Shown: positions 1 through 8,944 of the stretch, piece by piece | Position numbering within the stretch: the first letter of the stretch is position 1 | Layout of the letters: every line of letters begins with the position of its first letter | Source of the DNA: JAFAXD01 sp051985675 | GTDB taxonomy: Bacteria; Pseudomonadota; Alphaproteobacteria; Rhizobiales; Xanthobacteraceae | Length of the DNA: 64,000 bases | Assembly (NCBI GenBank): GCA_051985675.1 | Contig: JBPYFJ010000112.1 | Location: forward strand, 93,052-157,051 | Direction: 5' to 3' | Notes under the pieces: model-generated | Told to the model about the DNA's origin: nothing | Database searches by the model: none | Seen by the model: the letters and a program-made list of their open reading frames with translations, nothing else | Translations under genes and position numbers: made by a program

Positions 1-783
1 CGGGCGCTTCTGCCGGCGTGGCTCACCGCGAGCGAGCGGAGCTTCCGGCTCGAGGACGGGGCCGGGCTGCTTGATCGCCTGCTGATGGAAAAGGCCCCGA
101 ACGAAATCGCGGTTATGCGCCGCGCGGTTGCGCTGGCTGACGAAGGTTACGAATTCTTCCGGAGCGCGGCGCGACCCGGCCGCAAGCAATACGAGGTCGT
201 CGCCGATGTCGAGGCGTTCCTGCGCCGCAAGGGTTCACCCGACAACTTCATGATCATCGGCTCCGGCAATGCCGACGTCCGCGGCATGGCGCCGCCGTCG
301 GAACGCACGCTCAAGCTAGGCGACCTCGTTACCACCGAGTTGACGCCCGCGATCGAAGGCTACCTCGCGCAGATCTGCCGCACGCTGGTTCTTGGCAAAG
401 CCAATCCGGTTCAAAAGCAGGCGTTCGCTATCTGGCACGAAGCCATGGAGGCCGGGATCGCGGCCGTTAAGCCTGGGGTCACTGCAGCCGATGTTGCGCG
501 CGCCGAGAACGACGTGTTCCGCCGCCACGGGCTTGGCGAATACACGACCAGCAAATACACGCGGGTGCGCGGCCACGGACTGGGCTTGAGCACGGACATT
601 AAGCCGTCGCTGCTCGAGGACGTCGACATCGTGTTGCGGCCCGGGATGACCATCATCGTGCATCCGAACACCTATCACCCGGAGGCCGGCTACATGGTGC
701 TCGGCGATGTCGTGGTCGTGACCGAAAGCGGTTGCGAGCGATTGACGCGTACGCCGGCGCAACTCTTCGAGATGTCGGCATGA
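1..783 (+). CDS. Creatinase/prolidase (M24) fold protein, 5' end outside the window
   Basis: The frame is open from base 1, so the N-terminus lies upstream; about 260 residues are visible. The pita-bread fold of M24 peptidases is recognisable from GHGLGL and the GMTIIVHP segment. The usual five metal ligands are mostly missing. The first Asp is Glu (TTELTP), the second is Gln (GYLAQICRT), the first Glu is His (VHPNTY) and the last Glu is Gly; only the His of GHGLGL remains. That pattern fits non-metallo members such as creatinase better than aminopeptidase P. It is followed 28 bp later by a second creatinase-like gene on the same strand. I infer a C-N or amide hydrolase or a non-catalytic partner; the substrate is unknown. 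Confidence 0.8.
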   Translation, partial: RALLPAWLTASERSFRLEDGAGLLDRLLMEKAPNEIAVMRRAVALADEGYEFFRSAARPGRKQYEVVADVEAFLRRKGSPDNFMIIGSGNADVRGMAPPSERTLKLGDLVTTELTPAIEGYLAQICRTLVLGKANPVQKQAFAIWHEAMEAGIAAVKPGVTAADVARAENDVFRRHGLGEYTTSKYTRVRGHGLGLSTDIKPSLLEDVDIVLRPGMTIIVHPNTYHPEAGYMVLGDVVVVTESGCERLTRTPAQLFEMSA

Positions 784-811
784 TGCGCGTTGGGCGCGCG
801 AGAGGTTTGCC

Positions 812-1882
812 ATGCGACGTGGTTTGATTTCCTGGTCGAAGGCCGAACTGCCCGAAAGCGCGCTCGACGCCCGCGTAGCCCGGGTGCAGGCCGCGATGGG
901 CGAAGCCGGAATCGATCTGCTGGCGGTCTACACCAATCCGGCGCGCGAATCCGGCGTTGCTTGGTTCACAGGTTTCATTCCGTACTGGAACCAGTGCGTG
1001 ATGCTGCTGCCGCGCGCGGGGCGCCCGACCCTCATCGCCGGGATGACCGCGCGCGTGCGCGATTGGATCATGCGCAATGCCCACATCGAGGCGGTCGCGA
1101 ACACGACCAAGATCGGCGCCGAGACAGGCCGTCTCATTGCGGAGAAGGCGTCGGGTGCGGTGGTCGCGATCGCCGATATCGACAACGTGCCGGGCAGCAT
1201 CGTGGACGGAATCCGGGCCAGCGCGGCAGCGGTGGTCGACGGAGGCCCGCTGTTGGAACGGGCACGCGCCCCCGCCGATCCGGCCGAACTTGCGTTCGCA
1301 TTCAAAGCCGCGACCATCGCACACACGGCGCTCGCGAACGCAACGGCGGACGAGACCGACGCCGCCCGCCTCGTCGCCGCGATCGACGGCGAGGCGCGCC
1401 GGCTCGGCGCAGAAGAAGTCTACGTCGCGCTTGCGCCCGATCTCTCAGCAAATCGCCGGCTGATCCGCCTGGAAGGAACCACGCCGCTCGGCAGCGCGTT
1501 TGCCGCACGGATATCGCTTGCCTACAAGGGCACCTGGGTCCGCATGGTGCGCACGCTCGGGCGCGATGCTATGCTGGCACGCGATGTCGCCAGTGCGGTG
1601 ACGAGTTTCGCCGCGGCAATCGTGTCGCTGCCGCGCATCGTTTCATTGGGAAGCTTCGCCGCTTTCCTGATCGAGGGTTGTCGTACCACGACGCCGCTCG
1701 AGCCATTGGCTGGAACGATGCTCGGTGATCAGCGCGCGATCGCGCCCGGCACGGTCGTCACCGTTCAGGCAACGATCGAAACAAACGGACGCGCCATCCT
1801 GGTCGGCGCCCCGGTCCTGGTTGGCCGCAACGGCGAAGCTTCGAGCGCGCTCGTGGCCCCGCGCTTCGATGATGCGGGGTGA
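812..1882 (+). CDS. Degenerate creatinase/prolidase-like protein
   Basis: A 356-residue protein. Residues 1 to about 140 resemble a creatinase N-terminal domain (VYTNPARESGVAWFTGF, then TLIAGMTARVRDW), and the rest is a diverged pita-bread domain. At the ligand-bearing strand it reads YKGTWVRMVRTLG, where M24 enzymes have GY..D..RT, so the metal-binding Asp residues are absent. An AGAGG-like ribosome site at 801-805 supports the ATG at 812. It lies just downstream of another creatinase-fold gene, and the next gene starts 18 bp after its stop, so the three are probably co-transcribed. The pair may form a hetero-oligomer in which active-site residues are shared; this is inference. Confidence 0.75.
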   Translation: MRRGLISWSKAELPESALDARVARVQAAMGEAGIDLLAVYTNPARESGVAWFTGFIPYWNQCVMLLPRAGRPTLIAGMTARVRDWIMRNAHIEAVANTTKIGAETGRLIAEKASGAVVAIADIDNVPGSIVDGIRASAAAVVDGGPLLERARAPADPAELAFAFKAATIAHTALANATADETDAARLVAAIDGEARRLGAEEVYVALAPDLSANRRLIRLEGTTPLGSAFAARISLAYKGTWVRMVRTLGRDAMLARDVASAVTSFAAAIVSLPRIVSLGSFAAFLIEGCRTTTPLEPLAGTMLGDQRAIAPGTVVTVQATIETNGRAILVGAPVLVGRNGEASSALVAPRFDDAG

Positions 1883-1900
1883 CATGATGGGAGGAACCTC

Positions 1901-2728
1901 ATGTTCCGGCCCGTGCCCGCGCTCGTACTTCTCATGCTGTGCGCGCACAGCTGCCAGGATCGGGTAATGGCGCAGACCAGCGCGCCGCCGCTTGCCGGCG
2001 CGCTCGCGCGCTTGGAGGCATTTCCTCCGCCGCAACGGCGCGTCGGCTTCGTATCGCCGCTGCCGATCAGCGACACAATCCCTTACATGTTCTACGGCAC
2101 GTTCCGAAGCCGTGTCATGTTGATCGAGCAATCTCTGCAGCTGCGCGGCTACGATATGGCCTCGGCGCGCGCGGCGCTCGGCGAACTCGATCACGCGCTC
2201 ACCGGCATCAAGAGCCGGGGCGCAGAAATGGTGATCATCGGCGGGAGCGTCCTGTCGTTCGCGTATCCCCGTCCGGCTCTACTGGCCCGGCTCGAAGACG
2301 CGAGCCGCAAGCTTGGCGTTCCGGTCACAACCGACATGGAAGCGACCGTCCAGGTGATGCGGCGCGCTGGCGTGCACAAGCTCGCCGTTGCGCATCGGCT
2401 CAACGGCCTCGATGACAGCGCTCTCACCAGCTACCTCGTTGCCGCCGATTTCGCAGTCGAAGGCATTGTGGGACCACAGCTCGAGGTCGCGACCCGCGCC
2501 GGTACAACGCCGGACGAGAGCTCCGTCTTTGCCGCGACCGGAGAAGCCGCGGCCCAGCTCTATCCTGCCGCGGATGGCATCCTTTTTCTCGGCGGCAGCA
2601 CCATTAATTACCCCTATCTCGCCGCCATCCAACGCGCGGCCAGGAAGCCGGTGTTCAATAACACCATGGGGTTTCTCGACTACGTCGAGACCTGGTTGAC
2701 CGCGAATCCGGTGAAGCGGGCGCCCTGA
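1901..2728 (+). CDS. Secreted Asp/Glu racemase / arylmalonate decarboxylase-fold protein without catalytic Cys
   Basis: A 275-residue protein started by ATG after a GGGAGG site at 1890-1895. Residues 1-25 form a signal peptide with probable cleavage after VMA. The remainder follows the two-domain pattern of the Asp/Glu racemase, maleate isomerase and arylmalonate decarboxylase superfamily. The loops that normally hold the two catalytic cysteines read IIGGSVLSF and FLGGSTIN, and the mature part has no cysteine at all. Cysteine-based racemisation or decarboxylation is therefore unlikely. It is probably a periplasmic enzyme with other chemistry or a ligand-binding protein, and it follows the two creatinase-like genes closely. 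Confidence 0.65.
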   Translation: MFRPVPALVLLMLCAHSCQDRVMAQTSAPPLAGALARLEAFPPPQRRVGFVSPLPISDTIPYMFYGTFRSRVMLIEQSLQLRGYDMASARAALGELDHALTGIKSRGAEMVIIGGSVLSFAYPRPALLARLEDASRKLGVPVTTDMEATVQVMRRAGVHKLAVAHRLNGLDDSALTSYLVAADFAVEGIVGPQLEVATRAGTTPDESSVFAATGEAAAQLYPAADGILFLGGSTINYPYLAAIQRAARKPVFNNTMGFLDYVETWLTANPVKRAP

Positions 2729-2768
2729 ATGGACGAAAACCCGATGTAATCGATTTGCTGCTTGCGCT

Positions 2769-3020
2769 TCAGCGCGCCGGCTTTTTCACGCTTGGAGACT
2801 GGCTTGCGCCGCGCACGTCCGCCCAGGGATCGTTCGTAGTCTTCTTCTGGTCCGGCACTTTCTTCATCGCCTCATTATAGGCGTTGTCGATCGCCTGACC
2901 GCGTTGGATTTCCTCCGGCGTCTTTTTCTTGTCCTCAGGCAACATGTTGATGCCGCCGATTTGTGCGAAAGCGGGTGCCGCCGCCAGCGCAATTAAAATT
3001 GCAGCCGCAAACGTTCTCAT
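2769..3020 (-). CDS. Small secreted hypothetical protein
   Basis: An 83-residue protein read from the ATG at 3020, preceded by a strong GGAGGGGGAG ribosome site; the frame is open further upstream but this start gives a clean signal peptide (MRTFAAAILIALAAAPAFA). The mature part is short, hydrophilic and lysine-rich, with KKKTPEEIQR, QAIDNAYNEAMKKVPDQKK and NDPWADVRGA. I recognise similar small exported proteins in Rhizobiales genomes but know no function. It lies on the opposite strand between the surrounding plus-strand genes, so it is probably an independent transcription unit. Confidence 0.7.
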   Translation of the reverse strand: MRTFAAAILIALAAAPAFAQIGGINMLPEDKKKTPEEIQRGQAIDNAYNEAMKKVPDQKKTTNDPWADVRGASQSPSVKKPAR

Positions 3021-3224
3021 CGGGCTCCCCCTCCGGTTAGCGCCGGCTTCTTGCACGAACCACGTGGCCAAATTTAGCCCATACCAAAGGGCCGAAATCG
3101 CGCTCGAACGTGAAGTTCCGCATAGCCGCCATGGCGCCTGCAAACGAGCGTCCGGCTTTCGCGCCGCCGTTCCGAGCCCTATAAAGGCGGCCCAAGCTCA
3201 CCCGGTCCTCCCACGTCTTGCCGC

Positions 3225-4178
3225 ATGCTCGCCGTCCTCTCCGCCACCCTCGCCAAGGCCGACTTCATCGCGCGCCTGTCGCCCATCTTGGGGGACGACC
3301 TCAAGGTTGTGGAAGGTGAATCAGCCATCGTCGCGGCCGTGCCGGACGCGGACGTGCTGTTCCTCACCGACTTTTTGTATAGCGAAAAAGTCGCCGCCGC
3401 GGTGCGGGCCTCGTCGCCGCGCACGAAGTGGCTGCAGTTGCTTACCGCGGGCTACGACAGTGCCAAGCAGTTCGGCGTCCCGGACGGCATGACCGTCACT
3501 AACATGGGCGACGCATTGGCCGCGCCGGTCGCAACGCATGCGGTCATGCTGCTGCTCGCGCTGCAGCGCCTAGTGCCGACGTTCATGGCCAATCAGGGCA
3601 ATCGCATCTGGGACCGATCGATCAGCGCGCGGGCGGTCATACCGGATCAGTCGACGGTCGCAGTGATCGGCTTCGGCCACATCGGCCGGGAGATCGCGCG
3701 CCTGTTGCGCGCGTTCGGCGCGCGCATCGTTGCGGTAACGCGCTCGGGGACGCCGCACCCGCTCGCAGACGAGGCTGTCTCCATCAGCAAGCTGCTCGAC
3801 GTGCTTCCGCGTGCGGATGCTGTGATGATCGCGGTCCCACTCGATGCGACCACGCAGGGCCTGTTCGGACCGCGGACGTTTAATGCGTGCAAGCGCGGGG
3901 CCTTCCTGGTCAATATCGCACGTGGGTCGATCGTCGACAGCTTCGCCCTGATCGAGGCACTGACGGCCGGCATCATCGCGGGTGCCGGGCTCGACGTGAC
4001 CGACCCGGAACCGCTGCCGAAAGACCACCCGCTCTGGGGAGCACCCAACTTGATCATTTCGCCGCATTTCGCGGGCGCCTGCGGACGAATTGGCACGCTG
4101 CGTATGGCCGCAATTGCGGAAGACAATCTCAAGCGCTTCATGCGCGGCGATCCGCTCACCAACATCGTTACGCTGTGA
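3225..4178 (+). CDS. D-isomer specific 2-hydroxyacid dehydrogenase
   Basis: A 317-residue NAD(P)-dependent enzyme that interconverts 2-hydroxy and 2-oxo acids. The Rossmann motif is GFGHIGREIARLL near residue 145. The catalytic Arg lies in NIARGSIVD, the Glu in the DPEPLP region and the His in ISPHFAG. Length is typical for the glyoxylate/hydroxypyruvate reductase group. The next gene, an enolase-superfamily dehydratase, starts 23 bp after the stop, so the pair may act in succession on a hydroxy or sugar acid. The exact substrate cannot be read from the sequence. Confidence 0.88.
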   Translation: MLAVLSATLAKADFIARLSPILGDDLKVVEGESAIVAAVPDADVLFLTDFLYSEKVAAAVRASSPRTKWLQLLTAGYDSAKQFGVPDGMTVTNMGDALAAPVATHAVMLLLALQRLVPTFMANQGNRIWDRSISARAVIPDQSTVAVIGFGHIGREIARLLRAFGARIVAVTRSGTPHPLADEAVSISKLLDVLPRADAVMIAVPLDATTQGLFGPRTFNACKRGAFLVNIARGSIVDSFALIEALTAGIIAGAGLDVTDPEPLPKDHPLWGAPNLIISPHFAGACGRIGTLRMAAIAEDNLKRFMRGDPLTNIVTL

Positions 4179-4200
4179 CGCAACCCAGAGCCAAGTCACC

Positions 4201-5394
4201 ATGCGAATCACCAGAATTGAAACCCTTAAGGCCGACGGCGGCTGGCGCAATTTTTCCTTCGTCAAGTTGTCGACCGACGAGGGCCTGGTCGGCTGGTCCG
4301 AATATAACGAAGACTTCGGTGCCACTAGCGCGACCTCCGACCTGATCCGCCGATTTGCCGACCTCGCGGTCGGCATGGATCCGCGCGAGGTCGGCAAGAT
4401 CGCGGTCTCGCTGCGGGCCATCACGCGGATGTCGATCGGTGGCGTCAATCACGAAGCGATCGCGGCCATTGAGAACGCCTGTCTAGACGTCAAGGCCAAA
4501 GCGCTTGGTGTCCCGGTGTGCGCGTTGTTTGGTGGGCCGTTCCGCGACCGCGTCAATCTCTACTGGTCGCATTGCGGTAGCTTCAGGGTCTGGCGACGCG
4601 ATTACTTCGAAGGCGAGCTCGGCCTCAAGCCGCTGCGCACGCTCGACGACATCAAGGAGCTGGGTGCCGAGGTGAAGGCGCGCGGCTTCAAGGCCCTCAA
4701 GACCAACCCGTTGCCGCTACGGCCGGGCGATCCCCCATTCATGCCCGGCTTCCGCATGATGCCAAATTTCCTGAGCCGCCATCCCGACGCGAAGGCGATC
4801 CGCGCCATCCACGACGTATTGGCGGCATTCCGCGCCGGCGCCGGCGATGACATAGGGCTGATGCTCGACCTGAACTTCAGCCAGCGCACCGAGGGCTTTA
4901 TCCGCATCGCCAAGGCCGTCGAAGATATCAATCTCACCTGGCTCGAATGCGACATCCACGATGCGGACGCGTTGGCGACGGTGCGACGCGCGACCTCGAC
5001 CCCGATTGCGTCGCTCGAGACCATCCATGGCCTGGCGGCGTTCCGGCCCTACCTCGAACGCTACGCTTGTGACGTCGCGATCGTCGACGTGCAATGGAAC
5101 GGCCTCTGGGAGTCCGTACGTGCCGCATCGCTGGCCGACGCATTCGAAGTCGACTGCGCCCCGCATAATTTCGCCGGTCACCTCGCGAGCATGATCAGCG
5201 CCCATTTCTGCGCATCGATCCCGAATTACCGCATCATGGAGTACGATGTGGACGAGGTCCCATGGCGCAACGATCTGGTCACCCACGTGCCGCAGATCGA
5301 GAACGGCCAGATCGTCGTGCCGACGCGGCCGGGCTGGGGCACCGACATCAATGAGGATGCGGTGCGCGCGCATCCGCCACGCCAGAAGAAATAA
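4201..5394 (+). CDS. Mandelate racemase / muconate lactonizing enzyme family protein
   Basis: A 397-residue enolase-superfamily enzyme. The frame is open upstream, but the ATG at 4201 gives the standard family N-terminus MRITRIETLKADG. Residues 1-125 are the capping domain and the rest a TIM barrel. Visible barrel elements are ALKTNPLPL at the strand that normally bears the Lys, LMLDLNFSQ with a metal Asp, TWLECDIHD with a Glu, and ASLETIHGL with a Glu. The DCAPHNFAGHL segment supplies a His. This family abstracts a proton alpha to a carboxylate and often dehydrates sugar acids. It is coupled to the upstream 2-hydroxyacid dehydrogenase; the substrate is unknown. Confidence 0.87.
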   Translation: MRITRIETLKADGGWRNFSFVKLSTDEGLVGWSEYNEDFGATSATSDLIRRFADLAVGMDPREVGKIAVSLRAITRMSIGGVNHEAIAAIENACLDVKAKALGVPVCALFGGPFRDRVNLYWSHCGSFRVWRRDYFEGELGLKPLRTLDDIKELGAEVKARGFKALKTNPLPLRPGDPPFMPGFRMMPNFLSRHPDAKAIRAIHDVLAAFRAGAGDDIGLMLDLNFSQRTEGFIRIAKAVEDINLTWLECDIHDADALATVRRATSTPIASLETIHGLAAFRPYLERYACDVAIVDVQWNGLWESVRAASLADAFEVDCAPHNFAGHLASMISAHFCASIPNYRIMEYDVDEVPWRNDLVTHVPQIENGQIVVPTRPGWGTDINEDAVRAHPPRQKK

Positions 5395-5542
5395 ACCGGC
5401 TGGCCCGGCGCACGCGAAATGCGCGCGCACGCAATGCGCCACACGGCATGCTCGGTACGCAGCCCCTCGCGTTGAAATCCCGTTCGAGCCGGGTACTATG
5501 CGTTGATCGCGCTCGAGCGCGTGAGATTGGGTTGCAGCAATC

Positions 5543-5956
5543 ATGAGCCGGCACGTCGTCGCAACCGTCGGTGAAATCGTTCCGGGGTCCAGCAAGCTTG
5601 TGACCGTCAAGGGGCGCGAGATCGGGCTGTTCAACGTCAAGGGTGAATACTTCGCGCTCGCCAATAAATGCCCGCATGAGGGGGCATCGCTTTGTCGCGG
5701 CAAGCTGATCGGCCTCGCGCTTTCCGATGAACCCGGCCACTATCGGCTGACGCGTCAGGGCGAGTTACTGAAATGCCCCTGGCATGGTTGGGAGTTCGAC
5801 GTGCGCACCGGGCAATCTTATTGCGATCCCGACAACACCTATGTGCGTCAATACGCAGTTTCGGTGGAACAAGGCGGCGAACTCCTGAAGGGGCCATACG
5901 TGGTCGAGACCTTCCAGGTGGCGGTGGAAGAGAATTACGTCGTTATCGAGATGTAG
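5543..5956 (+). CDS. Small Rieske [2Fe-2S] protein
   Basis: A 137-residue protein with a complete Rieske cluster site: Cys43 and His45 in CPHEGASLCRG, and Cys78 and His81 in CPWHGWEF. The 33-residue spacing between the two halves is longer than in minimal Rieske ferredoxins because of an inserted loop (IGLALSDEPGHYRLTRQ). There is no signal peptide or membrane segment, so it is a cytoplasmic electron carrier, or a protein that feeds an oxygenase not seen nearby. The ABC permease gene begins 3 bp after its stop, so the two are probably translated from one message. Confidence 0.87.
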   Translation: MSRHVVATVGEIVPGSSKLVTVKGREIGLFNVKGEYFALANKCPHEGASLCRGKLIGLALSDEPGHYRLTRQGELLKCPWHGWEFDVRTGQSYCDPDNTYVRQYAVSVEQGGELLKGPYVVETFQVAVEENYVVIEM

Positions 5957-5959
5957 GCG

Positions 5960-7741
5960 ATGGCGGTCGCTTCGGGCCTGGACATCGGCCGCAACTCCAC
6001 CGTGAAGCGGATCGCGGTATCGGCGCTCGACCGTAAAACGCTCTTCCTCAACCATCTGGCGAACTTTGCAATCGGACGCAGGATCGGGATCCTGCTGCTG
6101 ATCGCGCTGCTGTCATTCCTGACCGTCTACCCACTCGCGATGCTGCTTTATGGCAGCCTCCACTCGACGCCGCCCGGCATGCCCGGGGTGCTCAACCTCG
6201 ACGGCTACGCCCAGATCTTCACCACAAGCAATTTCCTGGTCTTGGCCAACACGATTGGAATTTCGTTCGCAAAGACGATTCCTTCCATCCTGCTGGCGGT
6301 AGCGCTCGCGTTCATCCTGGCCCGAACCGACACGCCGGCACGCGGCACGCTGGAAGTGCTGGTGACTTTGCCATTTTTCATTCCGCCGATCCTCACTGCC
6401 ATGGCTTGGGGCATGCTCGGCAACCCGCAGGTTGGCGTGCTCAATCTGGTCTGGAAATGGCTGACCGGCGCCACGACCTCGCCGATCAATGTCTATTCGT
6501 ACGGCGGCGTCGTCTGGCACATGATGCAATATTCGACGCCGTTTCTATTCTTGTTCATCGTCGACGCATTTCGCGCCATGGACCCAACTCTCGAGGAATC
6601 GAGCCGGATGTGCGGCGCCTCTCGCTGGCACACGTTTCGCCGCATCACACTCATTCTCATGCTGCCCGCAATCGTCTCATCATTCGTACTGAGCCTGATG
6701 CGCGGGATCGAATCGTTCGAGTCGCCATTGTTCTTCGGGCTGCCGGCCGGCATTACGGTCATCACCACGGAAATCTACAACGCCATCAATCATCGGGCGA
6801 CGCCGGCCTATCAATATGCCACCGCGCTAAGCTTCGCCATCATGGCATTCATGTTCCTGTTCGTGGTGTGGCAATGGCGCGTTCTGCACGGCCGCAGCTT
6901 TGCGACTGTGACCGGCAAGGCCTATGCCCCCAACGTGATGAAGCTTGGCCCGTGGCGCTGGGTGACATTCGGTTTCTGCATCCTGTTTTTCATGATCACG
7001 GTCGTGCTGCCGGTCGGGCAACTGCTGATCGGATCGTTCTTCAAGTTCTTCGGTTTCTACGAATGGGACATGCTCACGTTGGAGCACTATGTCGCCGTTT
7101 GGCAGAACAAGGAGTTTTGGCGCGCCTTCGGCAATACCATGCTGCTCGGCGTGATGGGCGCAACCGCCACCATGACCTTGGGCGGGGTCGTTGCCTACGT
7201 GACGGTGCGCACGCGCTGGCGCGGGCGACGCCTGATCGACGTGCTGGCCTGGTTGCCATGGATGATGCCCGGGATGGTGCTCGGCGTCGGCTTCCTGTGG
7301 GCGTTTGCGATGCTCCCCGGTCCGATTCCGATCTACGGCACGATCTGGGCGCTGCTGTTCGCCTACATGGCGTTGGGGACTCCGATTTCGGTGCGGGTCA
7401 TGTCGAACGCCTACCACCAGCTCTCGTTCGATCTGGAGGAATGCTCGCGCGTCCACGGTGGCAGCTGGTGGCAGACGCTGTGGCGGATCCTGATCGCGTT
7501 GTCGTGGCCGTCGTTTGCGGTTGGCTGGGTGTTGACGTTCTTCGGCATCATGCGCGAGTTGTCGGCCTCGATCCTGCTCTATTCAGTCGGCTCCGAAGTG
7601 CTCTCGGTCGTGCTGCTCAAGCTTTGGTCCAACGGCCAGGCCGAGCAGGTCAGCGTTATCGGCTTGCTGATGATGCTGCTCGTCATCTTCTTTCGCTGGG
7701 TGCAGCTGAAATTGATCAAGCAGCGCATCAGCACGCTGTGA
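5960..7741 (+). CDS. ABC transporter permease with two fused membrane domains (ferric iron/polyamine type)
   Basis: A 593-residue integral membrane protein holding two BPD_transp_1 domains in one chain, as in FbpB/SfuB-type importers. Each half has about six helices. The coupling (EAA) loops are visible as LEESSRMCGASRWHTFRRI in the first half and LEECSRVHGGSWWQTLWRI in the second. The gene follows the Rieske gene by 3 bp, and the partner ATPase gene begins about 13 bp downstream. No conventional periplasmic binding protein is encoded nearby inside the window. The transported compound is unknown; the fold class includes iron, thiamine, phosphonate and polyamine carriers. Confidence 0.9.
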   Translation: MAVASGLDIGRNSTVKRIAVSALDRKTLFLNHLANFAIGRRIGILLLIALLSFLTVYPLAMLLYGSLHSTPPGMPGVLNLDGYAQIFTTSNFLVLANTIGISFAKTIPSILLAVALAFILARTDTPARGTLEVLVTLPFFIPPILTAMAWGMLGNPQVGVLNLVWKWLTGATTSPINVYSYGGVVWHMMQYSTPFLFLFIVDAFRAMDPTLEESSRMCGASRWHTFRRITLILMLPAIVSSFVLSLMRGIESFESPLFFGLPAGITVITTEIYNAINHRATPAYQYATALSFAIMAFMFLFVVWQWRVLHGRSFATVTGKAYAPNVMKLGPWRWVTFGFCILFFMITVVLPVGQLLIGSFFKFFGFYEWDMLTLEHYVAVWQNKEFWRAFGNTMLLGVMGATATMTLGGVVAYVTVRTRWRGRRLIDVLAWLPWMMPGMVLGVGFLWAFAMLPGPIPIYGTIWALLFAYMALGTPISVRVMSNAYHQLSFDLEECSRVHGGSWWQTLWRILIALSWPSFAVGWVLTFFGIMRELSASILLYSVGSEVLSVVLLKLWSNGQAEQVSVIGLLMMLLVIFFRWVQLKLIKQRISTL

Positions 7742-7754
7742 AAGGATGCAACAA

Positions 7755-8870
7755 ATGCCTGCAGTTCTGGTCGAGGACGTGAGCCGCCATTTCGGCGAAA
7801 TCGTCGCGGTCGATAGTGTCAACCTGAGTATCGAGCGTGGCGAGTTCGTCACCCTGCTTGGTCCGTCCGGTTGCGGCAAAACCACGACGTTGCGGATGGT
7901 GGCCGGGCTTGAACAGAACACGGCCGGGCGCATCAGCATCGCCGACCGGGTGGTGAGCGACGCGGACGCCGGCTTTTTCGTGCCGCCGGACCACCGTCGG
8001 CTCGGCATGGTGTTTCAGTCCTACGCGATCTGGCCGCACATGACGGTTTTCGACAATGTCGCGTACCCGCTGCGGATTCGGCGTCGGTCCAAGGTCGAGA
8101 TCAGCGAGCGCGTGCGCGCGGCGCTGCGCCTGGTCGAGATGGAGGCCTTTGCGGATCGCCCCGCGCCGGCGCTGTCGGGCGGCCAGCAACAGCGCGTCGC
8201 GATCGCGCGCGCCCTTGTGTTCGAGCCGGAGGTGCTGTTGCTTGACGAGCCGCTGAGCAATCTGGACGCGCGGCTGCGAACTCAGATGGGTGATGAATTC
8301 CGCGCGCTTCAGAAGCGGCTCGGTATCACCAGCCTCTATGTCACGCACGACCAGGAAGAGGCGATGGCGCTGTCCGACCGTGTCGTCGTCATGCAATCCG
8401 GGCGCATTCTCCAGGTCGGCGCACCGGAGGAGATCTATCAACGGCCAGCGAGCCGGGCAGTCGCGGCTTTCTTCGGCTCCCCCAATCTGCTCGACGCCAA
8501 GGTCACCGGCTGCGAGCAACACACCGATCAGAAGTTCAAGCTGGGCATTACCGGCAAAAACTGGACGGGCGAATGCTTCGCGGGCGAGCCGTTCGGCGAA
8601 GGCGAACCCGTGCTTGTGCTGGTACGTCCGGAAAACGTGCACATCGGGGCGAACGGTAAGGCGCCGATGGCCTGGTCGGGCCGCATCAAGAGTTCAATCT
8701 TCCGCGGACCCCGCCAATCGATCGTGGTAGATGCTGCCGGTCTCGCGCTCAATGTCGAAGCTCCGGCGCTGTTGGGGGCGAATGTCGGGGACCAAGTGCA
8801 TCTGAACGTACCGCCCGCAGGCGCCTGGGCGATCCGGCCAGACCAGGCGTCGTCCGCAACAACCCGGTAG
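7755..8870 (+). CDS. ABC transporter ATP-binding protein (PotA/FbpC-like)
   Basis: A 371-residue ATPase. The start at 7755 is preferred over the ATG at 7746 because AAAGGA at 7740-7745 lies next to the first ATG but about 9 bp from the second. Walker A is GPSGCGKTTTL, the signature is LSGGQQQRVAIARAL and Walker B is VLLLDEPLSNLD, followed by the His switch in YVTHDQEEA. The last 120 residues form a TOBE-type regulatory domain (LVLVRPENVHIG). It energises the fused permease encoded just upstream. The pair gives a full-length importer core without a binding protein in the same cluster. Confidence 0.92.
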   Translation: MPAVLVEDVSRHFGEIVAVDSVNLSIERGEFVTLLGPSGCGKTTTLRMVAGLEQNTAGRISIADRVVSDADAGFFVPPDHRRLGMVFQSYAIWPHMTVFDNVAYPLRIRRRSKVEISERVRAALRLVEMEAFADRPAPALSGGQQQRVAIARALVFEPEVLLLDEPLSNLDARLRTQMGDEFRALQKRLGITSLYVTHDQEEAMALSDRVVVMQSGRILQVGAPEEIYQRPASRAVAAFFGSPNLLDAKVTGCEQHTDQKFKLGITGKNWTGECFAGEPFGEGEPVLVLVRPENVHIGANGKAPMAWSGRIKSSIFRGPRQSIVVDAAGLALNVEAPALLGANVGDQVHLNVPPAGAWAIRPDQASSATTR

Positions 8871-8893
8871 TCGGCGCTCGAATTTGTAGCTAA

Positions 8894-8938
8894 CCTCCCG
8901 CTGCCGCCGAGAAGCGGCTTACAAAATACCTCGGGAGG
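8894..8938 (+). promoter_or_regulatory. Leader inverted repeat that could pair with a ribosome binding site
   Basis: CCTCCCG at 8894-8900 is exactly complementary to CGGGAGG at 8932-8938, which is the ribosome binding site of the gene starting at 8945. Between the two arms lies a second stem, GCCGC at 8903-8907 with GCGGC at 8914-8918. In RNA this would be a stacked hairpin that hides the Shine-Dalgarno sequence. A regulatory role is inference; chance complementarity to a purine-rich site is possible. Confidence 0.35.
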
Positions 8939-8944
8939 AAATTA

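Noticed and set aside
4717..5703. A 328-codon minus-strand open frame opposite the enolase-superfamily gene
   Set aside because: Shadow frame; no recognisable fold, and it crosses a real intergenic gap and two genes.
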